This document shows positions 19,605-29,868 of a stretch of DNA of 64,000 nucleotides, in pieces; the stretch's first letter is position 1; every line of letters starts with the position of its first letter. Source of the stretch: Pseudomonas karstica (lineage in GTDB: Bacteria > Pseudomonadota > Gammaproteobacteria > Pseudomonadales > Pseudomonadaceae). The translations under genes and the position numbers were made by a program. Location: assembly GCF_009707515.1 (NCBI RefSeq), contig NZ_WLYI01000015.1:62001-126000 (forward strand), written 5' to 3'. The notes under the pieces are model-generated. The model was not told the DNA's origin, did no database searches, and worked only from the letters and a program-made list of their open reading frames with translations.

Positions 19605-20708
19605 ATGCCTGTCCAAGCCTTGTTCAAACCCTTTCAGCTCGGCGCACTGCAATTGTCGACCCGTGTGGTCATGGCGCCCATGACCCGTTCGTTTTCCCCC
19701 GGCGGAGTCCCGAACTCCAAAGTCATCGATTACTACCGCCGCCGTGCTGCGGCCGGTGTGGGCCTGATCATCACTGAAGGTACTGTGGTTGCTCATCCAG
19801 CCTCCAACGGCTACCCGAACGTGCCGCATTTCTACGGTGAAGCCGCGCTGGCTGGCTGGAAGAAAGTGGTCGACGCCGTGCACGCTGAAGGCGGCAAGAT
19901 CGTCCCGCAACTCTGGCATGTGGGTAGTGTGCGCCGTATCGGCACCGAGCCGGATGCCAGCGTGCCGGGCTATGGTCCGACCGAGAAGCTCAAGGACGGC
20001 AAGGTAGTGGTTCACGGCATGACGATCCAGGACATCAAGGCGGTGATCGCCGCCTTCGCCCAGGCCGCCAAGGATGCCCAGGACATTGGCATGGACGGTG
20101 TGGAAATCCACGGTGCCCACGGCTACTTGGTGGACCAGTTCTTCTGGGAAGGCACCAACCAGCGCACCGACGAATACGGCGGCAGCCTGGCCAATCGTTC
20201 GCGGTTCGCCATTGAGTTGATTCAAGCGGTACGCGCTGCCGTGGGACCCGACTTCCCGATCATCTTGCGCTTTTCACAATGGAAGCAGCAGGACTACACC
20301 GCGCGCCTGGTGCAAACCCCTGAAGCCCTTGGCGAGTTCCTCAAGCCACTGGCCGACGCTGGCGTGGATATTTTCCACTGCTCTACCCGTCGCTTCTGGG
20401 AACCAGAGTTTGAAGGCTCCGACCTGAACCTGGCTGGCTGGACCCGCAAACTTAGCGGTAAGCCAACCATCACCGTGGGCAGTGTTGGCCTGGATGGCGA
20501 GTTCCTGCAGTTCATGGTCAACACCGACAAGGTTGCGCAACCGGCGAGCCTGGAAAAACTGCTGGAGCGCCTGAATAACGACGAGTTCGACCTGGTGGCC
20601 GTGGGGCGCGCCCTGCTGGTGGATCCGGACTGGGCGGTGAAGGTTCGCGAGGGGCGTGAAGGGGAAATCTTGCCGTTTAGTCGTGAGGCGTTGATGACCC
20701 TGGTATAA
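19605..20708 (+). CDS. Old yellow enzyme-family NADH:flavin oxidoreductase
   Basis: A 367-residue FMN TIM-barrel ene-reductase. Conserved features are the N-terminal FKPFQLGALQLSTRVVMAPM, the substrate-binding VEIHGAHGYLVDQFFW (His pair region) and RTDEYGGSLANRSRF. The C-terminal phosphate-binding strand is FDLVAVGRALLVDPDW. Such enzymes reduce activated alkenes, nitro compounds or nitrate esters; the substrate here is unknown. The ATG follows GGAG. Its last 32 bases overlap the convergent glycosyltransferase gene. Confidence 0.9.
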   Translation: MPVQALFKPFQLGALQLSTRVVMAPMTRSFSPGGVPNSKVIDYYRRRAAAGVGLIITEGTVVAHPASNGYPNVPHFYGEAALAGWKKVVDAVHAEGGKIVPQLWHVGSVRRIGTEPDASVPGYGPTEKLKDGKVVVHGMTIQDIKAVIAAFAQAAKDAQDIGMDGVEIHGAHGYLVDQFFWEGTNQRTDEYGGSLANRSRFAIELIQAVRAAVGPDFPIILRFSQWKQQDYTARLVQTPEALGEFLKPLADAGVDIFHCSTRRFWEPEFEGSDLNLAGWTRKLSGKPTITVGSVGLDGEFLQFMVNTDKVAQPASLEKLLERLNNDEFDLVAVGRALLVDPDWAVKVREGREGEILPFSREALMTLV

Positions 20709-21879
20709 GTCGCGGCAGTACGGGCAGCGCCTGCTCGTCCACGCACACTCCACGCAACTGCTGTTCGAACTGCTCGATAATCGCCGGCCATCCCTGACGG
20801 CTGGCGTGCTGTCGGGCGTTGAGCCGCACCCGCCGTAAACTCTCGCGCTCATCCAGCAACCAGTTGGCGGCATCACAAAACGCGCGTTCATCCCCCGGCA
20901 TCGCCAATACGCCGTTGTAGCCATGGCGAATATGCTGGGTTGCGGCGGCCTGATCGTAGGCCACTACGCCGAGTCCCGAGGCCATGGCTTCCAGTACCAC
21001 ATTGCCGAAGGTCTCGGTAAGGCTGGGAAATAGAAACAGATCGCCCGAGGCGTAATGCCGAGCCAGTTCTTCGCCGCGCTGAGCGCCGCAGAAAATCGCC
21101 TCGGGCAGTTCCCGCTCCAACGTCACCCGTTGCGGGCCGTCACCGACAATGATCAGCTTTAACTGCCGCTGTGGATAAGTAGCCCGCAGCGAGTCGAAAC
21201 AGCGCTTGAGCAGGCCGAGATTTTTTTCCGGTGCCAGGCGCCCGACATGCAGTACTGCAATATCGTCATTGCCCAGGCCCCAGTATTCGCGCAAGGCGTT
21301 GTTGTGCTTGGCCGGGTGAAACAGCTGGCTGTCCACGCCTCGCGCCAGCATGCCCAGGCGTTCGAAGTTGCGCCGCTCAAGCTCCAGGCGCTGGCTGGTG
21401 CTGGGCACCAGGGTCAAGGTCGAACGGTTATGAAACCAGCGCAAGTAGTGAGTCAGTACCCGGCTCAGCATGCCCAGGCCGTACTGGCTGGAATACTGCT
21501 GGAAGTTGGTGTGGAAACCACTGACCACGCGGATCCCCAGGCGTCGCGCTGCCCGCAGTGCCGACAGGCCCAGTGGGCCTTCGGTGGCGATGTACAGCAC
21601 ATCCGGACGCTGGCGTTTCCAGCGGCGCAGCAGTTTGTGCATCGACGACTGGCCCCATTGCAGGCCCGGATAACCCGGCAGCGGCCAGCCCCGACAGAGC
21701 ATCAGGCCATCGTCACTGGGTCGGCTTTGATCGCTGCCCTGGCGGGGTCGGATCAGTTCCACGTGGTGGCCCCGTGCGCGCAAACCGTCACACAGGCGGC
21801 CAAGGGTATTGGCCACCCCGTTGATCTCTGGCGGGAAGGTTTCGGTAATCAGCGTGATATGCAGCAAAGCGGTCGTCAT
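20677..21879 (-). CDS. GT4-family glycosyltransferase
   Basis: The protein has 400 residues and a GT-B fold. The N-terminal domain starts LITETFPPEINGVANTLGRL, a signature of mannosyl- or glucosyltransferases that act on lipids. The C-terminal donor site has VGRLAPEKNLGLL and the E-x7-E motif in LTETFGNVVLEAMASG. The donor and acceptor are not known; similar proteins make glycolipids. The ATG at 21879 has AGGG close by; one 24 bases earlier is possible. It lies downstream of cysZ on the same strand and overlaps the 3' end of the convergent ene-reductase gene by 32 bp. Confidence 0.85.
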   Translation of the reverse strand: MTTALLHITLITETFPPEINGVANTLGRLCDGLRARGHHVELIRPRQGSDQSRPSDDGLMLCRGWPLPGYPGLQWGQSSMHKLLRRWKRQRPDVLYIATEGPLGLSALRAARRLGIRVVSGFHTNFQQYSSQYGLGMLSRVLTHYLRWFHNRSTLTLVPSTSQRLELERRNFERLGMLARGVDSQLFHPAKHNNALREYWGLGNDDIAVLHVGRLAPEKNLGLLKRCFDSLRATYPQRQLKLIIVGDGPQRVTLERELPEAIFCGAQRGEELARHYASGDLFLFPSLTETFGNVVLEAMASGLGVVAYDQAAATQHIRHGYNGVLAMPGDERAFCDAANWLLDERESLRRVRLNARQHASRQGWPAIIEQFEQQLRGVCVDEQALPVLPRLIPGSSTPHD

Positions 21880-21942
21880 GGCCCTAGTGTCGACGAGGGC
21901 CATGTCGTCATTGTGTCATCGGGATGATGGATTTGTGACGGT

Positions 21943-22698
21943 TCAGGCCTTTTTCACCGCCATCGCCTCGGCGCCTTGCTCGCGCACCCAGAACAGTGTC
22001 GCCCCGGCCACCGCCGCCGGCATCATCAGCAAATTGACCACTGGCACCAGCAGCACCAGGTAGACGACGCCGCCGAAACTCATGCTTTGCCAGCGCTTCT
22101 GCCGCAGCCAGGCGAGCATTTCGTTCCAGCCCAGCTTGTGGTTGTCGGCGGGGTAGTCGATGTATTGAATCGCCATCATCCATACTCCGAATAGCAACCA
22201 CAGCGGTGCTGCCACCAGGTTGACCACCGGAATGAACGACAGGATAAACAGGCCAATGGCCCGTGGCAGGAAGTAGCCCAGCTTGCGCATTTCCCGAGCC
22301 AGGGTGCGGGGAACCATAGCGAACAACTCGCCCCAACTGAAGGCGGGGAAGTCATCGGTGCCGCGCACCACCACTTCGACCTTTTCGGCGAGAAAGCCGT
22401 TGAAGGGCGCGGCAATGATGTTGGCGAGCATGGTAAAGGTGAAGAACACCATCAACACCACCAGCACCACGAACAGTGGCCACAGGATGTAGTTGAGGAA
22501 GCTCAGCCAGTTAGGCAGGGTAGGCATCAGGGTGTCGACCCACAGGCTGAACTGATGGCCGGCGAAATAGATCAAACCGACGAACAGGATCAGGTTGATC
22601 GCCAATGGCAGCAGGACAAACAGGCGCAAGCCGGGGCTAAGCACCAGTTTGAGGCCTTCGCGCAGATATTGTGGGCCTGAGAGAGCAGGGGCGGGCAT
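21943..22698 (-). CDS. cysZ: Sulfate transporter CysZ
   Basis: An inner-membrane sulfate uptake protein of the EI24/CysZ family, 251 residues. Hydrophobic segments lie at about 24-48, 68-95, 140-185 and 205-235. The conserved region [10 protein letters not shown] follows the second segment, and [13 protein letters not shown] is the family signature. It supplies sulfate for the CysD/CysNC pathway encoded 8 kb upstream. It is divergent from trxB across a gap of about 290 bp. Confidence 0.93.
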   Translation of the reverse strand: MPAPALSGPQYLREGLKLVLSPGLRLFVLLPLAINLILFVGLIYFAGHQFSLWVDTLMPTLPNWLSFLNYILWPLFVVLVVLMVFFTFTMLANIIAAPFNGFLAEKVEVVVRGTDDFPAFSWGELFAMVPRTLAREMRKLGYFLPRAIGLFILSFIPVVNLVAAPLWLLFGVWMMAIQYIDYPADNHKLGWNEMLAWLRQKRWQSMSFGGVVYLVLLVPVVNLLMMPAAVAGATLFWVREQGAEAMAVKKA

Positions 22699-22987
22699 TG
22701 ATAACTCCGGACAAGATGGCGAACGCGCCGACGTTACCGGCTTTGCTTGAAGGGCGAAAGCGCGGTCAGCATGTCGACATTAACTGTAACAAAGGTGTCG
22801 ATTACTAACGGTCACAAGATAGAGACCGCCTATGAGCTGGATTGTTATTGCGTATTTCCTTAATCTTGCCACCCTCGATAAGCTGCACCCATTATTTTCA
22901 GGGCTCGCGAGTTCAAGCCTTCCCCAAGTGCTTCGCGGTCCTTTTTTATTCCAGCCGCTCTGTTGTCCGGGCGGTCGATAGGAGTGA

Positions 22988-23953
<966 letters not shown>

Positions 23954-23965
23954 ACCGTTGAAATG

Positions 23966-23992
23966 AAAAAACCGGCGAAAGCCGGTTTTTTT
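23966..23992. terminator. Intrinsic terminator of trxB
   Basis: AAAAAACCGGC, loop GAAA, GCCGGTTTTTTT is a perfect stem with runs on both sides, so it can also serve the convergent HopJ operon. Confidence 0.92.
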
Positions 23993-24004
23993 ATGTGCTG
24001 ATCG

Positions 24005-24048
24005 TTCCCACGCTCTGCGTGGGAATGCATCCCGTGACGCTCCGCGTC
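24005..24048. repeat. Intergenic double-hairpin repeat (TTCCCACGC family)
   Basis: Two adjacent hairpins occur: TTCCCACGC/TCT/GCGTGGGAA at 24005-24025 and GACGC/TCC/GCGTC at 24036-24048. This is a common Pseudomonas extragenic element. A degenerate relative lies near 48091. Confidence 0.65.
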
Positions 24049-24077
24049 CCTTACACAGGGCTCAAGTCTTGCGTCGT

Positions 24078-24416
24078 TCAGCGGCGAGTCAGTGGTTGTG
24101 CAGCGAACTTCACTCCCGCCAGCCCATGCTCGATCAACGCACGAATATTGCCATGGTCACTGCCCAGAGGGGTGGCCAGCACCGAGCGATAATGCTCGCC
24201 AAACGCCAACAGCGCGTGCTGGTCGCTCAAGCCTTCCAGCACCGCCAGGCCCAGGGTCTTGCACGAACCTTCATTCTGCCCGGCAGCGTTTTCCACGCCG
24301 CCGTTGGTGAAGGCCTGTGGCTGGTAGTCGTAGCTGCTGGTCACAAAGGCCAGGGTCTGGGCGAAAGTATGTGCGCCGCTGTCGAGGCTGGTGCGCAGGG
24401 TGTTCAGGTCAGTCAT
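24078..24416 (-). CDS. HopJ-family protein
   Basis: A 112-residue protein of the HopJ family, first named from Pseudomonas syringae type III effectors but widely present in non-pathogens. Conserved segments are FAQTLAFVTSSYDYQPQAF, NGGVENAAGQNEGSCK and HALLAFGEHYRSVLATP. No secretion system is nearby, so a housekeeping role is more likely than effector function. The ATG has AAAGGA at good spacing and overlaps the end of the DUF1244 gene by 8 bp. It is the last gene of the fol operon. Confidence 0.85.
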   Translation of the reverse strand: MTDLNTLRTSLDSGAHTFAQTLAFVTSSYDYQPQAFTNGGVENAAGQNEGSCKTLGLAVLEGLSDQHALLAFGEHYRSVLATPLGSDHGNIRALIEHGLAGVKFAAQPLTRR

Positions 24417-24705
24417 GGGTTTTTCCTTTGGCAAACGCCGCTTGCTGGTCGGCGCTGGCTTCTTGCTGGTATTGGGCTTTCCACTCGGCGTACGGCATGC
24501 CGTACACCACTTCACGGGCGTCATCGAGGCTGACCTCGATCTGGCGTTCGTCGGCTTCGGCCTTGTACCACTTGGACAGGCAGTTGCGGCAGAAGCCCGC
24601 CAGGTTCATCAGGTCGATGTTCTGCACATCCTTGCGGCTGTCCAGGTGCGCCACCAGCCTGCGGAAAGCGGCGGCTTCGAGTTCGAGGCGTTGTTGGTTT
24701 GTCAT
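24409..24705 (-). CDS. DUF1244 protein
   Basis: A 98-residue protein of the DUF1244 family. The core reads NIDLMNLAGFCRNCLSKWY, with a CxxC pair, followed by VVYGMPYAEWKAQYQ. The function is unknown; the CxxC suggests metal or redox chemistry. It lies 65 bp after folX and overlaps the HopJ gene, which places it in the pterin operon. Confidence 0.85.
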   Translation of the reverse strand: MTNQQRLELEAAAFRRLVAHLDSRKDVQNIDLMNLAGFCRNCLSKWYKAEADERQIEVSLDDAREVVYGMPYAEWKAQYQQEASADQQAAFAKGKTHD

Positions 24706-24770
24706 AGGGGTCTCTTTGAGACAGCTTCAAGCGGGTAAGCTTCAAGCTGCAAGTGGAATGTGGTTGGCCT

Positions 24771-25157
24771 TTAGCGTGTGGCTTGTGAGCGGCTTGCCGC
24801 GAGCGTAATCGACACCGATTCGGCAAACCGCAACGCATGGGGCTTGTCCACTTCGACTTCGGCGTAGAGCACCGATTCGTTGCTCATCACCAGGTCCAGC
24901 AGTTCCTGGGTCAGGCGCTCCAGCAAGGCAAAACGATTGCCTTCGACGTGGGCGATGATGGCCTTGGTGATGGTGCGGTAGTTCAGCGCATGGTCGATGT
25001 CGTTGTCACGCACGGCTTCCTGAGCGGCATAGAGGATGCTCAGGTTGATCAACACATCCTGCTTGTTGAGGATCTCATCCTCGTTGATTCCGATAAAGGT
25101 ACGCAGGCACAGGTCCTTGACCCGGATGCGCGCCATGCCTGGTTGAAGTTGTGGCAT
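24771..25157 (-). CDS. folX: Dihydroneopterin triphosphate 2'-epimerase
   Basis: A 128-residue enzyme of the FolB/FolX fold. It epimerises 7,8-dihydroneopterin triphosphate to dihydromonapterin triphosphate. Recognisable segments are [19 protein letters not shown] and [15 protein letters not shown], which include the conserved active-site Glu and Tyr positions. Its start follows folE by 2 bp. The neighbours folE and folM decide FolX over FolB, because together they form a route to tetrahydromonapterin. Confidence 0.9.
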   Translation of the reverse strand: MPQLQPGMARIRVKDLCLRTFIGINEDEILNKQDVLINLSILYAAQEAVRDNDIDHALNYRTITKAIIAHVEGNRFALLERLTQELLDLVMSNESVLYAEVEVDKPHALRFAESVSITLAASRSQATR

Positions 25158-25159
25158 TG

Positions 25160-25720
25160 CTACTTGCTCCGTCCAATCAGTTGCAGGAACTCCATGCGCG
25201 TGGTGTTCGACTCGCGAAAGGCGCCGAGCATCACCGAGGTGTTCATGGTTGAATTCTGTTTTTCCACGCCGCGCATCATCATGCACATATGCCGGGCTTC
25301 AATCACTACCGCCACACCAGCGGCCTGGGTGATGTGCTGGATGGCGTCGGCGATTTCCCGCGTGAGATTTTCCTGGATCTGCAGGCGCCGGGCGAACATA
25401 TCGACGATGCGTGCGATCTTCGACAGCCCTACTACCTTGCCTGTCGGAATATAGGCCACGTGGGCCTTGCCGATAAAGGGCAGCAGATGATGTTCGCACA
25501 AGGAGTACAGCTCAATGTCGGCGACAATCACCATCTCATCATTGTCTGAGGCGAACAACGCACCGTTGACGATCTCTTCCACGCTCTGGTTATAACCATG
25601 ACACAGGTACTGCATGGCCTTGGCGGCACGCTTGGGCGTGTCGAGCAAGCCTTCACGGTCCGGGTCTTCACCCAGGCCCTTGAGAATCTCGCGGTAGTGA
25701 TGGGGCAGCGGAAAAGTCAT
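25160..25720 (-). CDS. folE: GTP cyclohydrolase I
   Basis: A 186-residue enzyme that converts GTP to 7,8-dihydroneopterin triphosphate. Zinc ligands are visible in [20 protein letters not shown] (Cys and His) and in [13 protein letters not shown] (second Cys). The motif [18 protein letters not shown] is typical of type IA enzymes. It is the second gene of the folM-folE-folX cluster, 20 bp after folM. Confidence 0.95.
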   Translation of the reverse strand: MTFPLPHHYREILKGLGEDPDREGLLDTPKRAAKAMQYLCHGYNQSVEEIVNGALFASDNDEMVIVADIELYSLCEHHLLPFIGKAHVAYIPTGKVVGLSKIARIVDMFARRLQIQENLTREIADAIQHITQAAGVAVVIEARHMCMMMRGVEKQNSTMNTSVMLGAFRESNTTRMEFLQLIGRSK

Positions 25721-25740
25721 ACAGCATCCTCACGAACGGC

Positions 25741-26451
25741 TTACTTGATATGCCGTCCACCGTTGACGGTCAGGGTGGTACCGGTGACATAAGGGTTGTC
25801 CAGCAGGTAACGCAGGCTCTGGTAAATTACCTCGGCGCCAGGCTCAATGCCCAGCGCCGCTTTGGCCAGCACCTTGGCGCGATAGGCTGCGTCGTCACCG
25901 TCATTGAACATCACCATCGCCGGGGCGATGCCGTTGACCTTGATAGCGGGCGCGAGCTGGGCGGCAAAGGACAAAGTCAGGCTGTCGAGGCCGGCCTTGG
26001 TGGCGCAATAAGCAATGTGCTGGCGGCTGCCCTTGCGGGTGACGTCATCACTGATGTGCACAATGTCGGCAGGCAGAGAGCCTTGCAGCAAGTGGGCACA
26101 ATGCAGGTTGATCAGGTATGGCGCAAGCATATGCACGCTGAACATGTTGTTGAAGGCGTGGCTTTCCTCTCCTGGGGTTTCCGCTTCCCAGGCCGAGGCA
26201 TTGTGAATGATTGCTCGCAGGCGCGGGGTATGGGCTTTCAGTGCGTCGATGAAGGCGAGTATGCCTGCCTCGCAGGAAAAGTCGGCAAACAGGGCGATCG
26301 CACCGCGCTCACGCAGGGTCTGTACACCGGGACGCTCGCTGCGGTAGCTGAAGATCACCGGCTGCCCCTCGTCGAGCAGGCGTAACGCACAATGCAGGCC
26401 GACACGTTGGCCGGCGCCGGTGATCAGGATCGGGGCGGGAGTGAGGGTCAT
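25741..26451 (-). CDS. folM: Dihydromonapterin reductase
   Basis: A 236-residue SDR that reduces dihydromonapterin to tetrahydromonapterin, the probable cofactor of phenylalanine hydroxylase in Pseudomonas. The nucleotide motif ITGAGQRVGLHCALR carries the TGxxxRxG form seen in pteridine reductases rather than the usual TGxxxGxG. The catalytic Tyr and Lys are in YCATKAG. The C-terminal strand is TGTTLTVNGGRHIK. It is the first gene of the cluster. Confidence 0.92.
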   Translation of the reverse strand: MTLTPAPILITGAGQRVGLHCALRLLDEGQPVIFSYRSERPGVQTLRERGAIALFADFSCEAGILAFIDALKAHTPRLRAIIHNASAWEAETPGEESHAFNNMFSVHMLAPYLINLHCAHLLQGSLPADIVHISDDVTRKGSRQHIAYCATKAGLDSLTLSFAAQLAPAIKVNGIAPAMVMFNDGDDAAYRAKVLAKAALGIEPGAEVIYQSLRYLLDNPYVTGTTLTVNGGRHIK

Positions 26452-26568
26452 GGCAAGCTCGAATCGCGGGTAGACGAAAACTATACCAGCGACCGGCCGG
26501 CCTTACCTGCTGTGCTTATTTCAAACGGTCGCTTCGGTAGGTTTGCCCCGAACCGGTGCAGGCTGCCC

Positions 26569-27174
26569 TCAGGCGTGAACTTCAGGATGGGCGAGGCGAT
26601 GCTGTTGCAGGATGAATTGGCGCAAGCGCTCAGTTTCGTCCGCATTCCCTTGGTTCAGGCGATAGGCAAACAGCCCTTGGGTGTTTTCTCGCTCCAGGGT
26701 GCCACGTACAGGGATGCGTTCATAACCGGTCGGGCTGAACCACAAGGCGAAGGTTTTCGGCGGCTTGGCCCGGCCACGGATCTCCAGCAACACCCCTTTG
26801 AATGACACCTCGTGCACCCACAACGAACCTGGCTGGCCCTTGATGTTTTCCAGGGCCACCGGCTCTTCCAGCATCAGGCGCCAGGGTCGGACCATCGGCC
26901 CATCTTCGAAAATACTGGGTACACCCAGGCGCAAATGCACGGCATGAAACTCGTCTTCCACCAGTTGCAGCGGAAAGGTCATTTGCTGGTTGTCGAATTG
27001 GGCCTGGATGGTGACATGATCGTGGGCGGCCAGGCGAGTCAGCAGATCGCGGATTTGTGCCCCGCCATTGACCATCAGGCTCGACGATGCATCCCGTACG
27101 TTGAGTTGCGGGTTATGGTGCATGGACTGGATGAAATCCAGTTCGTCCTGCGTCAAAAGTGCATCGTGTTGCAT
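26569..27174 (-). CDS. PilZ-domain protein
   Basis: The protein has 201 residues. The N-terminal half (about 1-95) has a YcgR-like fold feel but no named motif. The C-terminal half contains a plausible PilZ core: an Arg-rich entry (VRPWRLML) and the segment VHEVSFKGVLLEI, close to the [DN]xSxxG motif of c-di-GMP receptors but with Glu in the first position. The imperfect motif makes c-di-GMP binding uncertain. It is a single gene with its own upstream region. Confidence 0.65.
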   Translation of the reverse strand: MQHDALLTQDELDFIQSMHHNPQLNVRDASSSLMVNGGAQIRDLLTRLAAHDHVTIQAQFDNQQMTFPLQLVEDEFHAVHLRLGVPSIFEDGPMVRPWRLMLEEPVALENIKGQPGSLWVHEVSFKGVLLEIRGRAKPPKTFALWFSPTGYERIPVRGTLERENTQGLFAYRLNQGNADETERLRQFILQQHRLAHPEVHA

Positions 27175-27378
27175 TGATCTGACTCAAAAAAGTGGCAAAG
27201 AGCGATTGTCCGCTTAAGAAGACCGCGTTTTCCAAGTTTTGTTCGATCCGCTTGTCGCCTTGGGTGTGCTTAGTTCAGCCAGGGCCACCGTTCCACTGGC
27301 CGAATGCAAGGCATTCGCAGAAATATTCGCCCCAGCTGTTAATATCCCAGGCTTTTACTCAGCTACAGGATCAGATAG

Positions 27379-27834
27379 ATGAAAGTCGCCATCCTTTCCG
27401 GCTCGGTGTACGGCACGGCTGAAGAAGTCGCCCGGCACGCTGCAAACATCCTTAACGCTGCCGGTTTCGACGCTTGGCACAACCCGCGGGCGAGCCTGAC
27501 GGAGGTGCAGGGCTTTGCCCCTGAAGCCTTCCTGGCCGTGACTTCGACCACTGGCATGGGCGAGCTGCCGGATAACCTGCAGCCGTTGTACTCAAGCATC
27601 CGTGATCAACTTCCCGCCGCCTGGCGTGGCTTGCCGGGCGCTGTGATCGGCCTGGGCGACGCCAGTTACGGTGACACCTTTTGCGGTGGCGGGGAGCAAA
27701 TGCGCGAGCTGTTTGCCGAACTGGGTGTACGAGAAATACTGCCAATGCTGCGCCTGGACGCCAGCGAAAGCGTAACCCCGGAAACCGATGCCGAGCCTTG
27801 GCTGGCCGAGTTGGTCAGTGCGCTGCGCAGTTGA
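27379..27834 (+). CDS. Flavodoxin (MioC-like)
   Basis: A 151-residue FMN electron carrier. The phosphate-binding loop is SGSVYGTAEEVARHA (the usual T/S-x-T-G-N-T position reads SVYGTAE). The isoalloxazine loops are TSTTGMGELPDN and GLGDASYGDTFCGG. The form resembles MioC/flavodoxin-like reductase domains rather than the short acidic flavodoxins. The partner enzyme is unknown. Confidence 0.9.
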   Translation: MKVAILSGSVYGTAEEVARHAANILNAAGFDAWHNPRASLTEVQGFAPEAFLAVTSTTGMGELPDNLQPLYSSIRDQLPAAWRGLPGAVIGLGDASYGDTFCGGGEQMRELFAELGVREILPMLRLDASESVTPETDAEPWLAELVSALRS

Positions 27835-28078
27835 GCGGATACTCGCGCAGCAACACCGGGGCGGCTTTCGACAAATAGGCGCCCTCAAGCCAGATAATGC
27901 TTATTGAGCACGAAACGCTTTTCACTGGCGTCGCATTTCAGGCTCCCGGTGAGCAAATTGAAACTATGCTCAGTGCTGACTCGTTCGGTCATCAAGCTGG
28001 CTGCCAGGCAACTAAGGCAAGCTGGACTGGCGCGTCACCGAAAAACAATAAAAAATCCCCAACGCCGAGGTCATTGCC

Positions 28079-28861
28079 GTGAGCCTACCCCCCGCTCCAT
28101 CGACACCGAGTGTAAAAGAGCTGGTCAGTGCCGCCGAATGGCAGACCCGCGTCGACCTGGCAGCCTGCTACCGCCTGGTGGCGATGCATGGTTGGGACGA
28201 CCTGATTTTTACCCACATCTCGGCCAAGGTTCCGGGTACCGACGATTTCCTGATCAACCCGTTCGGGCTGATGTTCCATGAAATCACCGCCTCGAGCCTG
28301 GTCAAGGTCGATCAGGCTGGCAACAAGCTGATGGACAGTCCTTACGAGATCAACCCGGCGGGGTACACCATCCACAGCGCGGTGCATGAAGTGCGACACG
28401 ACCTGGTGTGCGTATTGCACACTCATACCGCTGCCGGTGTTGCTGTTTCGGCGCAGAAGCAGGGCGTGTTGCCCATCAGCCAGCAATCGTTGTTCGTGCT
28501 GTCCAGCCTGGCCTATCACGCGTATGAAGGCGTGGCCCTGAACCATGAGGAAAAGGTCCGCTTGCAGGCCGATCTTGGGCAAAATAATTTCCTCATGCTG
28601 CACAACCACGGCCTGCTGACCTGCGGCGGCACCATCGCCGATACCTTCCTGATGATGTTCACCTTCCAACGTGCCTGTGACATCCAGGTGCTGGCGCAAA
28701 ACGGCGGCGCAGAATTGATCACCATCGAACCGCAGGTCCTGGCGGGTGCCAAGGCGATGATCGCCGGGGTCACCAAAAGCGCCCAGGGCATGGGCGGCGC
28801 GTTGGCCTGGCCGGCGCTGCTGCGCAAGCTGGATAAACAAAACCCGGGATATACGCTCTGA
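28079..28861 (+). CDS. Class II aldolase/adducin-family protein
   Basis: A 260-residue protein with the zinc-aldolase fold. Metal-binding His residues are visible in CVLHTHTAAGVAVSA and in MLHNHGLLTCGG. The N-terminal segment GWDDLIFTHISAKVPG is the family glycine-rich region. Members include fuculose-phosphate and other aldolases and also proteins of unknown activity; no substrate can be assigned. Translation starts at GTG. It ends 88 bp before the convergent IclR gene and may belong functionally to the CoA-ligase locus that follows. Confidence 0.85.
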   Translation: MSLPPAPSTPSVKELVSAAEWQTRVDLAACYRLVAMHGWDDLIFTHISAKVPGTDDFLINPFGLMFHEITASSLVKVDQAGNKLMDSPYEINPAGYTIHSAVHEVRHDLVCVLHTHTAAGVAVSAQKQGVLPISQQSLFVLSSLAYHAYEGVALNHEEKVRLQADLGQNNFLMLHNHGLLTCGGTIADTFLMMFTFQRACDIQVLAQNGGAELITIEPQVLAGAKAMIAGVTKSAQGMGGALAWPALLRKLDKQNPGYTL

Positions 28862-28949
28862 GGCTACTGGCCGAGCCCCGAACCCTTACTGCTGATCCAC
28901 GATTTTCCTGAGCACAACAAAGGGCTAAACAGGAGGGGTCGTCACAGGG

Positions 28950-29753
28950 TCAGGTTTTACGTTTGGCCGAGATCGATGACGCGGTGGAGATCAGCAGGTC
29001 GGCGTACCGCTTCATGTCCCGTTCCGCGACCCAGCGCGAGCGTGAGACTGCGACGTTGACCGCACCAATCCCGCGGCCCGAGCCATCGAGGATCGCCGCA
29101 GCGGTAGAGACATCGCCATAGAAGAACTGGTCTTCGACATGGGCAAAGCGTTGCTGGCGAGCCAGTTCCACGCTGGCCCAGATCTGCCCGCGATCAGTGA
29201 TGGTGGCGGGGGTGTGCTGGATGAACTGGCTGCGGTCGAAGATATCGTTGATTTCGTCATCCGGGTAGGTCGCAAGCAACGCCAGGCCGGGCGCAGTGCA
29301 CCAGGCGGGCAAACGCGTGCCGACGATGACGTTGGCGTTGAATACATGACGACTGACAATCCGTTGGACGAAAACGATATCGGTGTCGTCCATTACGGTG
29401 AGGTTGGTGGCTTCCTCGGTATCGGCACTCAACTGTTGCAGGTACGGCGCGGCGCGGTTGACCAGTTCGCTGGAGCTGAGGTAGTGAAACGTGAAGTCGA
29501 GCAGCTTGGGCGACAGCTCATACTTCTTGCCGTGGTCCTTGTTCAGGTAGCCCAGGGTGGCGAGGGTATAAGTGAAGCGTTGCGCGGAGCTAAGGTCCAT
29601 ACCGGTAAAAGCAGCGATTTCCGACAGTGACAACTGGCGCTGGCTGCCGTCGAAGGCCATCAGCACCTTCATGGCTTTTTCTACCGATTGCACGTACAGC
29701 GAGGACGCGGTGGGATCGGTGGCGGTTTTTTTCGGCGGGCGTGGGTTGGCCAT
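28950..29753 (-). CDS. IclR-family transcriptional regulator
   Basis: The protein has 267 residues. The N-terminal winged helix (about 20-85) includes SLSEIAAFTGMDLSSAQRF and YLNKDHGKKYELSP. The C-terminal ligand domain ends near residue 260 and includes LPAWCTAPGLALLA and the VNVAVSRSRW segment. It is downstream of, and on the same strand as, the CoA ligase/ABC-transporter operon, so it is the likely regulator of that locus. The inducer is unknown. Confidence 0.9.
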   Translation of the reverse strand: MANPRPPKKTATDPTASSLYVQSVEKAMKVLMAFDGSQRQLSLSEIAAFTGMDLSSAQRFTYTLATLGYLNKDHGKKYELSPKLLDFTFHYLSSSELVNRAAPYLQQLSADTEEATNLTVMDDTDIVFVQRIVSRHVFNANVIVGTRLPAWCTAPGLALLATYPDDEINDIFDRSQFIQHTPATITDRGQIWASVELARQQRFAHVEDQFFYGDVSTAAAILDGSGRGIGAVNVAVSRSRWVAERDMKRYADLLISTASSISAKRKT

Positions 29754-29868
29754 GGCTGCGTTACATCTGTCCGTATAAAGGGCGGGGGTGCGGGATATAG
29801 TCTATCGCTATTCGATGATGTTCTGTCGCCTGGCACGAAACTACCACGCAATCCCCCATTGTTCGACG

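Noticed and set aside
24078..24416. HopJ as a secreted virulence effector
   Set aside because: No hrp box, chaperone or secretion genes are nearby, and it is embedded in a pterin operon.
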